NCBI RefSeq assembly: GCF_900277125.1
Contig: NZ_OPYN01000191.1
Location: forward strand, 1-50,302
Source of the DNA: Pseudomonas inefficax
Lineage (GTDB): Bacteria > Pseudomonadota > Gammaproteobacteria > Pseudomonadales > Pseudomonadaceae
DNA: 50,302 nt
Direction of reading: 5' to 3'
How positions within the stretch are numbered: the first letter of the stretch is position 1; every line of letters begins with the position of its first letter. The notes under the pieces were generated by a model that did not search any database, had not been told where the DNA came from, and saw nothing but the letters and a program-made list of their open reading frames with translations. The position numbers were made by a program, and so were the translations under genes. Positions 8,475 through 15,964 of the stretch are shown one piece after another.

Positions 8475-8570
8475 GGTCGAGGAAATTATTCTGGGTTGGT
8501 TGTGGTTTGAAATGCATATCGGGGGATTGCGTAGGGGCGACAAGGTGCATGCCTTGGGTGATGTGGCGCC

Positions 8571-8808
8571 TGTGAGACCGAGCGCCGCCCGCGCGGCGCT
8601 TCGCAGCACAAGGCTGCTCCTACCCCTGTTTCGGGCCAATTAATCCTGAGGCAAAGGCGCGCGGTCCCTTGGCGTCCCCCTCGATATCGTGGCGGACAAA
8701 CAAGGCGTTCACGTGCTCTGGCACAGGCGTTACTGGCCAGAAACAGATGTAGGAGCAGCCTTGTGCTGCGAAGCGCCGCGCGGGCGGCGCTCGACCTCAC
8801 AAGCGCTG
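8571..8808. repeat. Large inverted repeat, second REP-like family
   Basis: Arms of about 50 bp (8571-8621 and about 8749-8801) are near-perfect reverse complements. They contain AGCGCCGCCCGCGCGGCGCT and GCAGCACAAGGCTGCTCCTA and flank a spacer of about 125 bp. The core differs from the CGCGGGT...ACCCGC REP found elsewhere in this window. It fills the 452-bp gap between the ECF operon promoter and the DUF2790 gene. I see no gene there. Confidence 0.75.
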
Positions 8809-8836
8809 AAAATGCTGTGGCGGGCCCTTGGCAGGC

Positions 8837-9094
8837 TCAACCCTGCTGACAACCCTCCCCCATGGCCCGGTACTGGATGGTGTGCACCTGGCCCTGGTGG
8901 TCTTCATAGGTCATGGTCGCAGGTACCACTTCGCAGACGTTGGGGATGGTCGACAGGTTGATCACCCGCTTGATGTCCAGGTTCATGGAGTAGTCGTACT
9001 GCTGGGCGACGGGCTCGCTGGAGACGGGTCTGGCCTCATCGGCGAGGGCGAACGAGGACATACCGACCAATGCAAGAATCAGTAATGGTTTCAT
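8837..9094 (-). CDS. DUF2790 small exported protein
   Basis: An 85-aa protein with a clear Sec signal peptide (MKPLLILALVGMSSFALA, cleavage after ALA at about residue 18) and a mature domain of the DUF2790 type (IKRVINLSTIPNVCEVVPAT, QVHTIQYRAMGEGC) with two cysteines. Pseudomonas genomes carry many DUF2790 paralogues, several induced by copper or other envelope stress. The molecular function is unknown. The start at 9094 is set by the signal peptide and an upstream AAAGGCA. The 282-bp gap to the divergent GNAT gene should hold its promoter. Confidence 0.85.
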   Translation of the reverse strand: MKPLLILALVGMSSFALADEARPVSSEPVAQQYDYSMNLDIKRVINLSTIPNVCEVVPATMTYEDHQGQVHTIQYRAMGEGCQQG

Positions 9095-9376
9095 GTGAGT
9101 TTGCCTTTTGAGCATTCAAGCTGATCGATTGACTTCTATTGCCGTGCTCGGCGCGGAGAAGTTGCCATCTGCGATGAAGATGGCACGAAGTACCGATCCC
9201 GCTTCGTACTGCCAGTGGGGATGGATAAAAGTCTACTCCCGGCCCGGAATAGTTGAACCCCGAACTAGGACATTCACCCTTGCCAGATATGCAACAATCT
9301 GCGACAAGTTCACCGCAAAATATCGGGCCAGAGCCTCTGGCCACCTTTCAGGGCAGGGCGCGCAATTTCTGAAAAT

Positions 9377-9817
9377 TTGCATTGTTCGAAACTTTCGGCC
9401 CCGGAACGCCGGCTGCTGGACCACTTTTACCGCCAGCACGGCTCACGCATGCGTGCTGCGGGCGATGCTGAGCTGTGGGTGGCGCGGGGTCCCGGCATCA
9501 TCGCGGGCTTGAGCCTGAGTCCGGTAGGCGATGGCTTCTGGCTGACCGGGTTGTTCGTCGACCCGCAACGGCGCAGCCAAGGGGTGGCCAGGCGTTTGGT
9601 CGAGGCGGCGCTGGCGCAGGTTGGCGGGCCCACCTGGCTGTTCTGCCACCCGGACCTTGCGCCCTTCTACCAGCGCCAGGGCTTCGACATCGCCCAGCAG
9701 CTGCCGCAAGCCCTGGCTGGCCGCCTGCAGCGCTACCAGCGCAGCAAGCGCCTGGTGGCACTGCAACGAGGTCAGTCGTCGCTGGCGTCGAGCCCGGGGA
9801 ACAGCACCTCGGTGTAG
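9377..9817 (+). CDS. GNAT-family N-acetyltransferase
   Basis: A 146-aa protein with the GNAT core: strand beta-4 GFWLTGLFVDPQRRSQ, then the acetyl-CoA pyrophosphate loop QGVARRLVEAAL (Q/R-x-x-G-x-A/G type), and LAPFYQRQGFDIA near the C terminus. It transfers an acetyl group from acetyl-CoA to an unidentified amine. The best start I can see is TTG at 9377. No ATG gives a complete N-terminal region, so the exact start is uncertain. The last 46 bp overlap the 3' end of the convergent peptide deformylase gene. Confidence 0.8.
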   Translation: MHCSKLSAPERRLLDHFYRQHGSRMRAAGDAELWVARGPGIIAGLSLSPVGDGFWLTGLFVDPQRRSQGVARRLVEAALAQVGGPTWLFCHPDLAPFYQRQGFDIAQQLPQALAGRLQRYQRSKRLVALQRGQSSLASSPGNSTSV

Positions 9818-10308
9818 CCGAAGCGGGAAAAGTCCTGGATGCGTGACGGGTACAGCCGGCCGATCAGGTGGTCGCATTCATGCTGCACCACCCGCGCATG
9901 GAAGCCGTCGGCAAAGCGGTTGATCGGGTTGCCCTGGGGGTCGATGCCTTCATAGCAGATGTGCTTGAAACGCGGCACCAAGCCGCGCAGGCCAGGCACC
10001 GACAGGCAGCCTTCCCAACCGTCCTCGATCTCGCTGGACGTCGGCGTGATGACCGGGTTGAGCAGGATAGTCTGCGGCACCGGTTCGGCATTCGGGTAAC
10101 GCTCGCTGCGCTCGAAGCCGAAGATCACCAGCTGCAGGTCGATGCCGATCTGTGGCGCGGCCAGGCCCACGCCGCCCACATGGCGCATGGTTTCGAACAT
10201 GTCGTCGATCAGTTGCTGCAGTTCGGCGCTGCCGAGCATATGTTCGGGCACTGGCGGGGCGATGCGCAGCAGGCGTTCGTCGCCCATCTTGAGAATGTCA
10301 CGGATCAT
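9772..10308 (-). CDS. def: Peptide deformylase
   Basis: A 178-aa Fe/Zn hydrolase that removes the formyl group from the N-terminal methionine of new proteins. All three family motifs are present: GVGLAAPQIG (residues 46-55), EGCLSVPG with metal ligand Cys101, and QHECDHLIG with ligands His143 and His147 and catalytic Glu144. The start overlaps the stop of the upstream membrane-protein gene by four bases (ATGA), so the two are translationally coupled. It is probably the accessory second deformylase, because the main def normally lies with fmt. That is inferred from context only. Confidence 0.93.
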   Translation of the reverse strand: MIRDILKMGDERLLRIAPPVPEHMLGSAELQQLIDDMFETMRHVGGVGLAAPQIGIDLQLVIFGFERSERYPNAEPVPQTILLNPVITPTSSEIEDGWEGCLSVPGLRGLVPRFKHICYEGIDPQGNPINRFADGFHARVVQHECDHLIGRLYPSRIQDFSRFGYTEVLFPGLDASDD

Positions 10309-11264
10309 CGGGGGTTCGGCTCGGAAGATTGATGCTCGCTAGGTACAGGGTGCTCATGGCCCAGCACGGTAATGGTTTCGCCGGGCTTGTGCTCATCGAC
10401 GTCCTTCTCGCCAGGGTTCTTGCCCTCGCTCGACATGTGCTCGATCACCGCATTCATCTCCGCACCCAGCAGCAAAACGGCGGCGGAGATATAGAAATAC
10501 AGCAATAGCACGATGATTGCACCGATACTGCCGTACATGGCGTTGTAATCGGCAAAGGTCTTCACGTAGTAGGCAAAGCCCAGCGACGCCAGGATCCACA
10601 CCACCACCGCCAGCACCGAGCCTGGTGTGATGAAGCGGAATTCCTGCTTCACATCCGGCATCACGTAATAGATCAGCGCCACCGCCACCATCATCAGGAT
10701 GATGATCGCCGGCCAGCGCAGGATGGTCCACACGGTGACGATCACCTCCTGCATGCCGACCTGGGCGGCAATCCACTCCATCACCTGTGGCCCCAGCACC
10801 ATCAGCGCCGCAGCCACCAGCAGCATGCCGGCAATGCCCACTGTGTAGATGATCGACAACGGAATGCGCTTCCATACCGGGCGGCCCTCGGGCACATCGT
10901 AGGCGGCGTTCATCGCGCTCATCATCAGGCGCACACCGGCCGATGCGGTCCACAGGGCAATCACGATACCCACCGACAGCAGCCCGCCCTTGGACTGCTG
11001 CAACTGGTCGATCACCGGGTTGACCTGTTCAAGTGCCTGGGGTGGCAGCACCAGTTCCGATTGCAGTCGCAGCCAGGAGAAGAAGTCCGGCAGGTGCAGG
11101 AAACCGATCAGGGCGATCAGGAACAGCAGGAAGGGAAACAGAGAGAACAGCATCTGGTAAGCCAACGCGGAAGCGTAGGTCGACATCTCGTCGTCGAGAA
11201 ATTCCTTGACGGTGCGTACCAGCACGCGGTGCAGGGGCAGGCCGCGCAGGTCGGGGAAAATCAT
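10305..11264 (-). CDS. YihY/BrkB-family inner-membrane protein
   Basis: A 319-aa integral membrane protein of the YihY/BrkB (formerly RNase BN) family. About six hydrophobic segments are visible, for example YQMLFSLFPFLLFLIALIGF, LLSVGIVIALWTASAGVRLM, IIYTVGIAGMLLVAAALMVL and GAIIVLLLYFYISAAVLLLG, followed by a charged cytoplasmic tail. The family motif ALAYQMLFSLFPFL near the N terminus is typical. The start MIFPDLRGLP follows AAAGGAGA. The molecular role is unknown, and the old ribonuclease annotation does not apply. The gene is coupled to def by a four-base overlap. Confidence 0.9.
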   Translation of the reverse strand: MIFPDLRGLPLHRVLVRTVKEFLDDEMSTYASALAYQMLFSLFPFLLFLIALIGFLHLPDFFSWLRLQSELVLPPQALEQVNPVIDQLQQSKGGLLSVGIVIALWTASAGVRLMMSAMNAAYDVPEGRPVWKRIPLSIIYTVGIAGMLLVAAALMVLGPQVMEWIAAQVGMQEVIVTVWTILRWPAIIILMMVAVALIYYVMPDVKQEFRFITPGSVLAVVVWILASLGFAYYVKTFADYNAMYGSIGAIIVLLLYFYISAAVLLLGAEMNAVIEHMSSEGKNPGEKDVDEHKPGETITVLGHEHPVPSEHQSSEPNPR

Positions 11265-11368
11265 AGCGTCTCCTTTCGCCGCTTGATTCGTGAGTACATG
11301 GGTAAGTCTAATAGACCATGCCGTTACTGTGCTGATCCCGGCCATGCTGCAAGAATTTGCTTACGCCA

Positions 11369-11472
11369 GTACCGGCCTTTTCGCGGGCAAACCCGCTCCC
11401 ACAGGTCCTGCACAGACTTCACGCACCATGCAGTACCTGTGGGAGCGGGCGTGCCCGCGAAAAAGGCCGGGG
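11369..11472. repeat. REP palindrome pair
   Basis: Inverted REP copies at about 11380-11403 and 11438-11470 are separated by about 35 bp, between the YihY gene and csbD. The right copy has a G-to-C variant in the loop (GCGGGCGTGCCCGC), so the pair is not perfect. Confidence 0.8.
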
Positions 11473-11485
11473 CAGACCACTCACA

Positions 11486-11665
11486 TCAAGGCTTTTTCAC
11501 CGCGTCCTTCACGTTGCCCTTGATCTGTTGCCCCTCGCCCTTGAGCTCCTGTGCCTCGCCCTCGGCCCGCAGCCGCTCGTTGTCGGTCACTTTGCCGACA
11601 CCCTGCTTGACGTTGCCGATCGCTTCGTTGGCCAGGCCTTTCGCTTTGTCTTTGGTACCGCTCAT
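11486..11665 (-). CDS. CsbD-family stress protein
   Basis: A 59-aa, highly charged, hydrophilic protein: MSGTKDKAKGLANEAIGNVK, then LRAEGEAQELKGEGQQIKGN and a final KDAVKKP. The repeating KxKGxxxxxxG pattern is that of CsbD (general-stress, sigma-controlled in Bacillus), a predicted small helical-bundle protein of unknown activity. The start at 11665 has AGGAG a few bases upstream. A longer overlapping frame (11481-11693) has no family features and was discarded. Confidence 0.88.
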   Translation of the reverse strand: MSGTKDKAKGLANEAIGNVKQGVGKVTDNERLRAEGEAQELKGEGQQIKGNVKDAVKKP

Positions 11666-11851
11666 GGCAAAACTCCTGCAATTGGGGGCACATGGACCGT
11701 GCCGACAGTCGGTGGACCTGACACCTTAGCCAAGCGTTCCAAGAGTTTTTTTGCCTTCGAACCGAGCGGCAAGGCGGTTGGCAAACCTTGCTCCGCTACA
11801 CGCCACCCCTCACAATGCAGGCCTTCATAGCGTCAACCCGCAGGAACCTGC

Positions 11852-12232
11852 ATGAAACTCGACAAACCCGCCGCCATCGCCCGGCGCAACGAAGCACTGG
11901 CCCGCCCGGTCCTGACCAGCAGCAACACCCTGTTCGCCATCCTCGACCGCAAGCGCAACCTGTGGTGGTTCGAGGTGCCGGTGGCTCTGCTGCGCAAGGG
12001 CCAGCCCGACTGGGTCAACCTGCTGCTGCACACCCCGGAAAGCGACGAGCTGCAGCACCTGAAGGTGCCGACCAACTTCCTGCGCGCTCACCAGGAACAA
12101 ATGGAAGTGCGCAACCCGGGCAAGCGCCGCTCGACCATCAGCCTGGCCCTCAGTGCCGACCGCGACTCGCTGCTGCGCGACACCCGCCCCGGTGGCGAGC
12201 AGCTGGACTTCCGTACCTTCGTGCAGGCCTGA
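11852..12232 (+). CDS. Conserved hypothetical protein
   Basis: A 126-aa soluble protein, MKLDKPAAIARRNEALARPV to DFRTFVQA, without signal peptide or membrane segment. It has a mid-region of beta character (LWWFEVPVALLRKGQPDWVN) and a charged C-terminal half (RNPGKRRSTISLALSADRDS). I do not recognise a functional family. It looks like one of the short proteins conserved within Pseudomonas. Codon use is like the core genes around it. It is convergent with cvfB, and the two stop codons touch inside a palindrome. Confidence 0.75.
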   Translation: MKLDKPAAIARRNEALARPVLTSSNTLFAILDRKRNLWWFEVPVALLRKGQPDWVNLLLHTPESDELQHLKVPTNFLRAHQEQMEVRNPGKRRSTISLALSADRDSLLRDTRPGGEQLDFRTFVQA

Positions 12233-12240
12233 TCAGGCCT
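12225..12240. terminator. Perfect palindrome spanning two convergent stop codons
   Basis: AGGCCTGATCAGGCCT is a perfect 16-bp palindrome containing the TGA of the plus-strand gene (12230-12232) and the TGA of cvfB (12233-12235). It could form a small bidirectional hairpin, but there is no T-tract, so terminator activity is unproven. Confidence 0.4.
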
Positions 12241-13069
12241 TTTCGATGCGATCGTCATGGATGACGATGCGGCCCTGCTTGAACAACCCGCCAATGGCCT
12301 TCTTGAAGTTGCCCTTGCTGACGTTGAACAGCTTGCTGATCAGCGCCGGGTCGCTCTTGTCGCTCACGTTCAGCACCCCGCCTTCGGCATCCAGGCGCGC
12401 CATGATCTGCTCCTGCAGGCTGTCGGCCAGGGCCGCGCCGACCGGTTGCAGGCTGAGGGCGATCTTGCCGTCCTGGCGCACTTCCTTGATGAAGCCCTTC
12501 TCGTGCATGCCCGAGCGCAGGAACTTGAACACCTCGTTCTTGTGGATCAGGCCCCAGTGGCGGTTGTTGATGATCGCCTTGAAGCCCATCGGCGTCTCGC
12601 CGGCCACCAGCAGCTCGACTGGCTGGCCCACCTGGTAGTCCGCCGGGGTGCGGTCCAGGTAGCGGTCCAGTCGTGAGGTGGCAGTGATGCGGCGGGTGCG
12701 CTTGTCGAGGTACACGTGCACCACGCAGTAGTCGCCGATCTTCAGCGGCCGCGCCTCTTCCGAGTACGGCATCAGCAGGTCCTTGGACAGGCCCCAGTCG
12801 AGGAAGATGCCGGCACCGTTGATGTCCTTGACCTTGAGGCTGGCAAACTCGCCAACCTGCACCTTGGGCTTCTCGGTGGTGGCGATCAGCTGGTCTTCGC
12901 TGTCCAGGTAGATGAACACGTTCAGCCAGTCATCGACCTCGGTTTCGGCGTTTTTCGGGATGTAGCGCCCGGGCAGCAGGATCTCGCCGTCGGCGCCGCC
13001 GTCCAGATACAGGCCGAAGTCCACGTGTTTCACGATTTGCAAACTGTTGTAACGCCCAAGCAGAGCCAT
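12233..13069 (-). CDS. cvfB: CvfB/YitL-type S1 RNA-binding protein
   Basis: A 278-aa protein with three successive S1-like OB domains (residues about 1-65, 68-130 and 145-215; for example VKHVDFGLYLDGGADGEILL, VKVKDINGAGIFLDWGLSKD-type strands, and GFIKEVRQDGKIALSLQPVG) and a C-terminal winged-helix domain (ISKLFNVSKGNFKKAIGGLF). This is the layout of CvfB, an RNA-binding protein that affects virulence-factor expression in Staphylococcus. In Pseudomonas its targets are unknown. It ends the core segment. The next 170 bp contain no gene and lead into the catabolic island. Confidence 0.87.
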   Translation of the reverse strand: MALLGRYNSLQIVKHVDFGLYLDGGADGEILLPGRYIPKNAETEVDDWLNVFIYLDSEDQLIATTEKPKVQVGEFASLKVKDINGAGIFLDWGLSKDLLMPYSEEARPLKIGDYCVVHVYLDKRTRRITATSRLDRYLDRTPADYQVGQPVELLVAGETPMGFKAIINNRHWGLIHKNEVFKFLRSGMHEKGFIKEVRQDGKIALSLQPVGAALADSLQEQIMARLDAEGGVLNVSDKSDPALISKLFNVSKGNFKKAIGGLFKQGRIVIHDDRIEKA

Positions 13070-13240
13070 TTCCGATGTTCCTCAAGACAAGGTGGCTATT
13101 TTCCAGACATACACCTGCCGGTGTCAAAGCTCGAAAGCTTAGCTCTGCCCAAAGGTCCACGCCCGCCCCCTTCCTGAGACAGCAACACTTCACCGTTCAC
13201 ACCGAATTCGCTGGCCAGTGCATCGCCGTTGTGCCAGGAC

Positions 13241-13268
13241 AAACGAAAACGGCGCCCGAAGGCGCCGT
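13241..13268 (-). terminator. Rho-independent terminator of the Rieske gene
   Basis: On the minus strand the stem ACGGCGCC-TTCG-GGCGCCGT is followed by TTTTCGTTT, 11 bp after the Rieske oxygenase stop. The stem is strong, with a stable tetraloop. Between it and cvfB (13070-13240) nothing recognisable is present. Confidence 0.8.
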
Positions 13269-13279
13269 CGCGGCCTGCA

Positions 13280-14515
13280 TTAGCCGACCGACTTCAACTG
13301 GGGACGCCCTTCCAGACGCTCCAGCATGGTCTCGCAGTACCAATCGTCGAACTGGCAAACACCGTTTTCAGCGTTTTCGGAGAATGGCCCTGGCTCATAG
13401 GCAGGTGAGGAAACACCCGCAAAGGTGCCTTCAACCAGGCGACGATCCTGGTCGTTGGTCGCCAACCATACTTTGGTCAGGCGCTCCAGATCGTAGTCGA
13501 CACCCTCGACGGCAGCCTCCGGCACCAGCCACTTGGTGGTCACGAGGGTTTCGCCCGGGCCGATCGGCAGAACCCGGAAACTCAACGCGTGATCGCCGAG
13601 AAAATGGTTCCAGGTCGACGGGTAATTGAAGTAAAGCAGAGCACCGATGTCCGGTTCACCGCTCTTGTCCAACCGACCTGCAACTGCAGGCTTGCCATCC
13701 ATTGTGTAGCTCACCGCACCAGCGGAGAGCGGAATGCGGGTCATACGGAAACGCCCCTTGGGGTCCATGTTCAAGCGGCTTGGCATGCCTGCCGCTTCAC
13801 ACCGATCCCAGTGAGCCACAAGCTCCGGGTCATCATCACCGCCGACACCTGCGACCGACAAGTTTTCCACGAAGGAGTTGAGCAGCTCAGGGTGGGTGCC
13901 GTCGCAGTGGTAGCACTCACGGTTGTTTTCGAAGACCAGCTTCCAGTTGCCCTTTTCGATCAGGTTCGATTCGAAGGCGACCTTGCAGTTTTCCAGAAAA
14001 TGCGGCGCGATGAACGGGGTCACCGCTGCACGGAAGCTAGAGAAGTCGGGTGCCTCTTCGGCGACGCAGACATAGATGTAGGTGTGTACTACCTCGACAT
14101 GAACGGTCTTCAGGCCGTAGTTCGAGCGATCAAAGTCGTTGCCCATGTTGCCTGCATAGATCAGGTTGCCATCGAGCTCGAATGTCCATTTGTGGTAGGG
14201 GCAGACCAGCTTGGCCACCTTGCCGCTTGCATGTTCGCAGACCTTGGCGCCTCGGTGCCGACAGGCGTTGTGGAAGGCTCGAACTTCACCATCCTTGCCC
14301 CGTACAACGGCTACCGGATAGTCGCCGATCTGCAGGGTGAAATACTGGCCGGTCTTGGGAATTTCGAAGGTGTGTCCAGCAAAGACCCAGTCTTTATGCC
14401 AGATGTGTTCGAGGTCCTGACGATAAACCACAGGGTCGAAATAAAGCTCACGGGGCAACACATGGCGAGCCTTGCGTTGCTTGATCAGGCTAATGACGGA
14501 TTCATTGCTGTTCAT
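13280..14515 (-). CDS. Rieske oxygenase alpha subunit, quaternary-amine demethylase type
   Basis: A 411-aa terminal oxygenase. The Rieske cluster ligands are Cys85 and His87 (ACRHRGAKVC) and Cys105 and His108 (LVCPYHKWTF). The mononuclear iron site lies in ENNRECYHCDGTHPELL with His203 and His208. The sequence style (HKDWVFAGHTFEIPKTGQYF, ECYHCDGTHPE) is that of the group containing glycine betaine demethylase GbcA, stachydrine demethylase and carnitine oxygenase CntA, rather than aromatic ring dioxygenases. It probably N-demethylates or cleaves a betaine. The start MNSNESVISL follows TGGAGG. No reductase (GbcB-like) is encoded nearby. An operator-like palindrome lies about 205 bp upstream. 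It is transcribed away from the regulators and has its own terminator. The exact substrate is unknown. Confidence 0.85.
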   Translation of the reverse strand: MNSNESVISLIKQRKARHVLPRELYFDPVVYRQDLEHIWHKDWVFAGHTFEIPKTGQYFTLQIGDYPVAVVRGKDGEVRAFHNACRHRGAKVCEHASGKVAKLVCPYHKWTFELDGNLIYAGNMGNDFDRSNYGLKTVHVEVVHTYIYVCVAEEAPDFSSFRAAVTPFIAPHFLENCKVAFESNLIEKGNWKLVFENNRECYHCDGTHPELLNSFVENLSVAGVGGDDDPELVAHWDRCEAAGMPSRLNMDPKGRFRMTRIPLSAGAVSYTMDGKPAVAGRLDKSGEPDIGALLYFNYPSTWNHFLGDHALSFRVLPIGPGETLVTTKWLVPEAAVEGVDYDLERLTKVWLATNDQDRRLVEGTFAGVSSPAYEPGPFSENAENGVCQFDDWYCETMLERLEGRPQLKSVG

Positions 14516-14721
14516 TATTATCCTCCATGCACCATGCCATTCCAGGCCGGCACAAACGACTGAAACATTATTCTTGTAAATAGATTCTTGTAAAAAGCCG
14601 CGCGCGAAGCCCAGGCAAAGATCGAGTGCTCCGTTGATAAACGGATTATTGTTGATCACGCGCGCACACAGGGTATATCTGTACTCAGCAACCACTCAAA
14701 CTACATTTTCTGGGTCGAATC

Positions 14722-14738
14722 GATAATGTCAGGTTATC
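14722..14738. promoter_or_regulatory. Operator-like palindrome, site A (Rieske gene)
   Basis: GATAATGTCAGGTTATC matches ATAAC-N5-GTTAT with one mismatch in the left half. It overlaps the last codons of the LysR gene and lies about 205 bp upstream of the Rieske start. It has the T-N11-A geometry typical of LysR-type operators. Confidence 0.5.
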
Positions 14739-15717
14739 CATTTCGGGCTTGAACTTTCCACGCTGAAAACTTGGTCATGATCCAATCTCTGACCCGCGCA
14801 CAAGCGTCTTTTGCCACCGTATCTTCACGACACGCCAAGTAATGAAGGCTATTGCGCAGCGTGACCTGCTCTTTGACCGGCTTCACCATCCGCCCAGTCT
14901 CAACCATGTGCGCTACCAAATGATTCCAGCCGAGTGCCACACCCTGATGTGAAAGCACCATATTGGTAATCAGATTATAATCATTCGCATGGAAAATTGG
15001 CGGACTCTGAGGGTCTCTCTCATCAATATCAATATTCTGGAATGCTAGCCATACACTCCAGTCGACATGCTCGGCTACACCTGACCGGCCATAGGGGCTC
15101 AAGTCCAGAAGTTCAGCGCTGCGCAGCCCTTCCAAGGTAGTGATGTCAGGATGGCGGTCAAGATACTCAGGCGAACACACGGGGTAAATGATGTCATGAC
15201 AGAGCGGATATACTTTATACCCCTCGCCTACATTGACGAATTTTGAAACAACAATATCGGGCTCCACGCCCGGTTCGCGAGCGTGAAAATTCTGCGTGGT
15301 AATCAGATTAAGCTCAATATCAGGATTCTTCGAACGAAAATCCTGGATATGATTTGAAAGCCAAAGTGCTGAAAATGCGGGAGAACACGATATCGTCAGA
15401 ACGTGCTTGTCGACAGGTGCATTCCTGATACGTTCTGCCGCCTGAGCGATATTCACGAAAGAAATTTGCGAAGCATCGAAAAACACAGCCCCTGCTGGCG
15501 TGAGTTCAACGGCACGCCCCACGCGAATGAACAGTGGCGCGTTGAGGTACTCTTCAAGCTCGCGGATCTGACGGCTAATGGCGGCCTGTGAAACGCACAA
15601 AGCTTCCGCTGCGCGGGTGAAGCTTTCGTACTTGGCTGCTGCCACGAAGGCTTTCACTGCCCTGAGAGAGGGCATTTTGAGGAGCAGCGTATCTGGATCC
15701 ACATGCTTGTGCGACAT
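14734..15717 (-). CDS. LysR-type transcriptional regulator
   Basis: A 327-aa regulator. The N-terminal winged helix-turn-helix is at residues about 15-75 (LRAVKAFVAAAKYESFTRAA, then LCVSQAAISRQIRELEEYLN). A type-2 periplasmic-binding-like ligand domain follows (LTISCSPAFSALWLSNHIQD, EPDIVVSKF, SHQGVALGWNHLVAHMVETG), in the GcvA-like subgroup. The start MSHKHVDPDT is chosen for the AGGAGC site eight bases upstream. Two longer in-frame starts exist. It is divergent from the GlxA-family regulator, and two ATAAC-N5-GTTAT palindromes lie in the intergenic region, with others ahead of the Rieske gene and the ABC operon. It is therefore the most likely owner of these operators. Confidence 0.88.
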   Translation of the reverse strand: MSHKHVDPDTLLLKMPSLRAVKAFVAAAKYESFTRAAEALCVSQAAISRQIRELEEYLNAPLFIRVGRAVELTPAGAVFFDASQISFVNIAQAAERIRNAPVDKHVLTISCSPAFSALWLSNHIQDFRSKNPDIELNLITTQNFHAREPGVEPDIVVSKFVNVGEGYKVYPLCHDIIYPVCSPEYLDRHPDITTLEGLRSAELLDLSPYGRSGVAEHVDWSVWLAFQNIDIDERDPQSPPIFHANDYNLITNMVLSHQGVALGWNHLVAHMVETGRMVKPVKEQVTLRNSLHYLACREDTVAKDACARVRDWIMTKFSAWKVQARNG

Positions 15718-15809
15718 TCTTCGTACCGCTCCTGAACCACACCCATTCGATTGTTTGCTCATCCTACGCGCGGGATAAGCACCGTTCACCGGTAAAAAAA
15801 TTACCAGCA

Positions 15810-15828
15810 GCATAACTTTAAGTTATGC
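15810..15828. promoter_or_regulatory. Operator-like palindrome, site B
   Basis: GCATAACTTTAAGTTATGC is a palindrome apart from the central base, with the ATAAC-N5-GTTAT core. It lies about 95 bp upstream of the LysR start, in the divergent control region. Confidence 0.6.
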
Positions 15829-15879
15829 GAACGGCATTATCAATCTTGCAGAGGGTAGGCCTCGTTCCAGGGGCGAACT

Positions 15880-15896
15880 GATAACGAGACGTTATC
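15880..15896. promoter_or_regulatory. Operator-like palindrome, site C
   Basis: GATAACGAGACGTTATC is a perfect 7-3-7 inverted repeat with the ATAAC-N5-GTTAT core, about 69 bp upstream of the GlxA-family gene. Its centre is 69 bp from the centre of site B. That spacing would suit looping or cooperative binding. Confidence 0.65.
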
Positions 15897-15964
15897 CAAA
15901 AAAGCCCGGAAAAGTCGTTGGACCCGGTCATGACGCGGTCATAAGCTAAGGCCCAACCTGATGG

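Noticed and set aside
9150..9240. Possible inverted repeat around CGAAGTAC in the DUF2790/GNAT gap
   Set aside because: The halves (ACGAAGTACCG and CTTCGTACTG) do not pair as an inverted repeat and are only loosely similar as a direct one.
11481..11693. 70-aa frame overlapping csbD
   Set aside because: It lacks any family pattern, while the 59-aa frame at 11486-11665 is a clear CsbD protein with a ribosome site.
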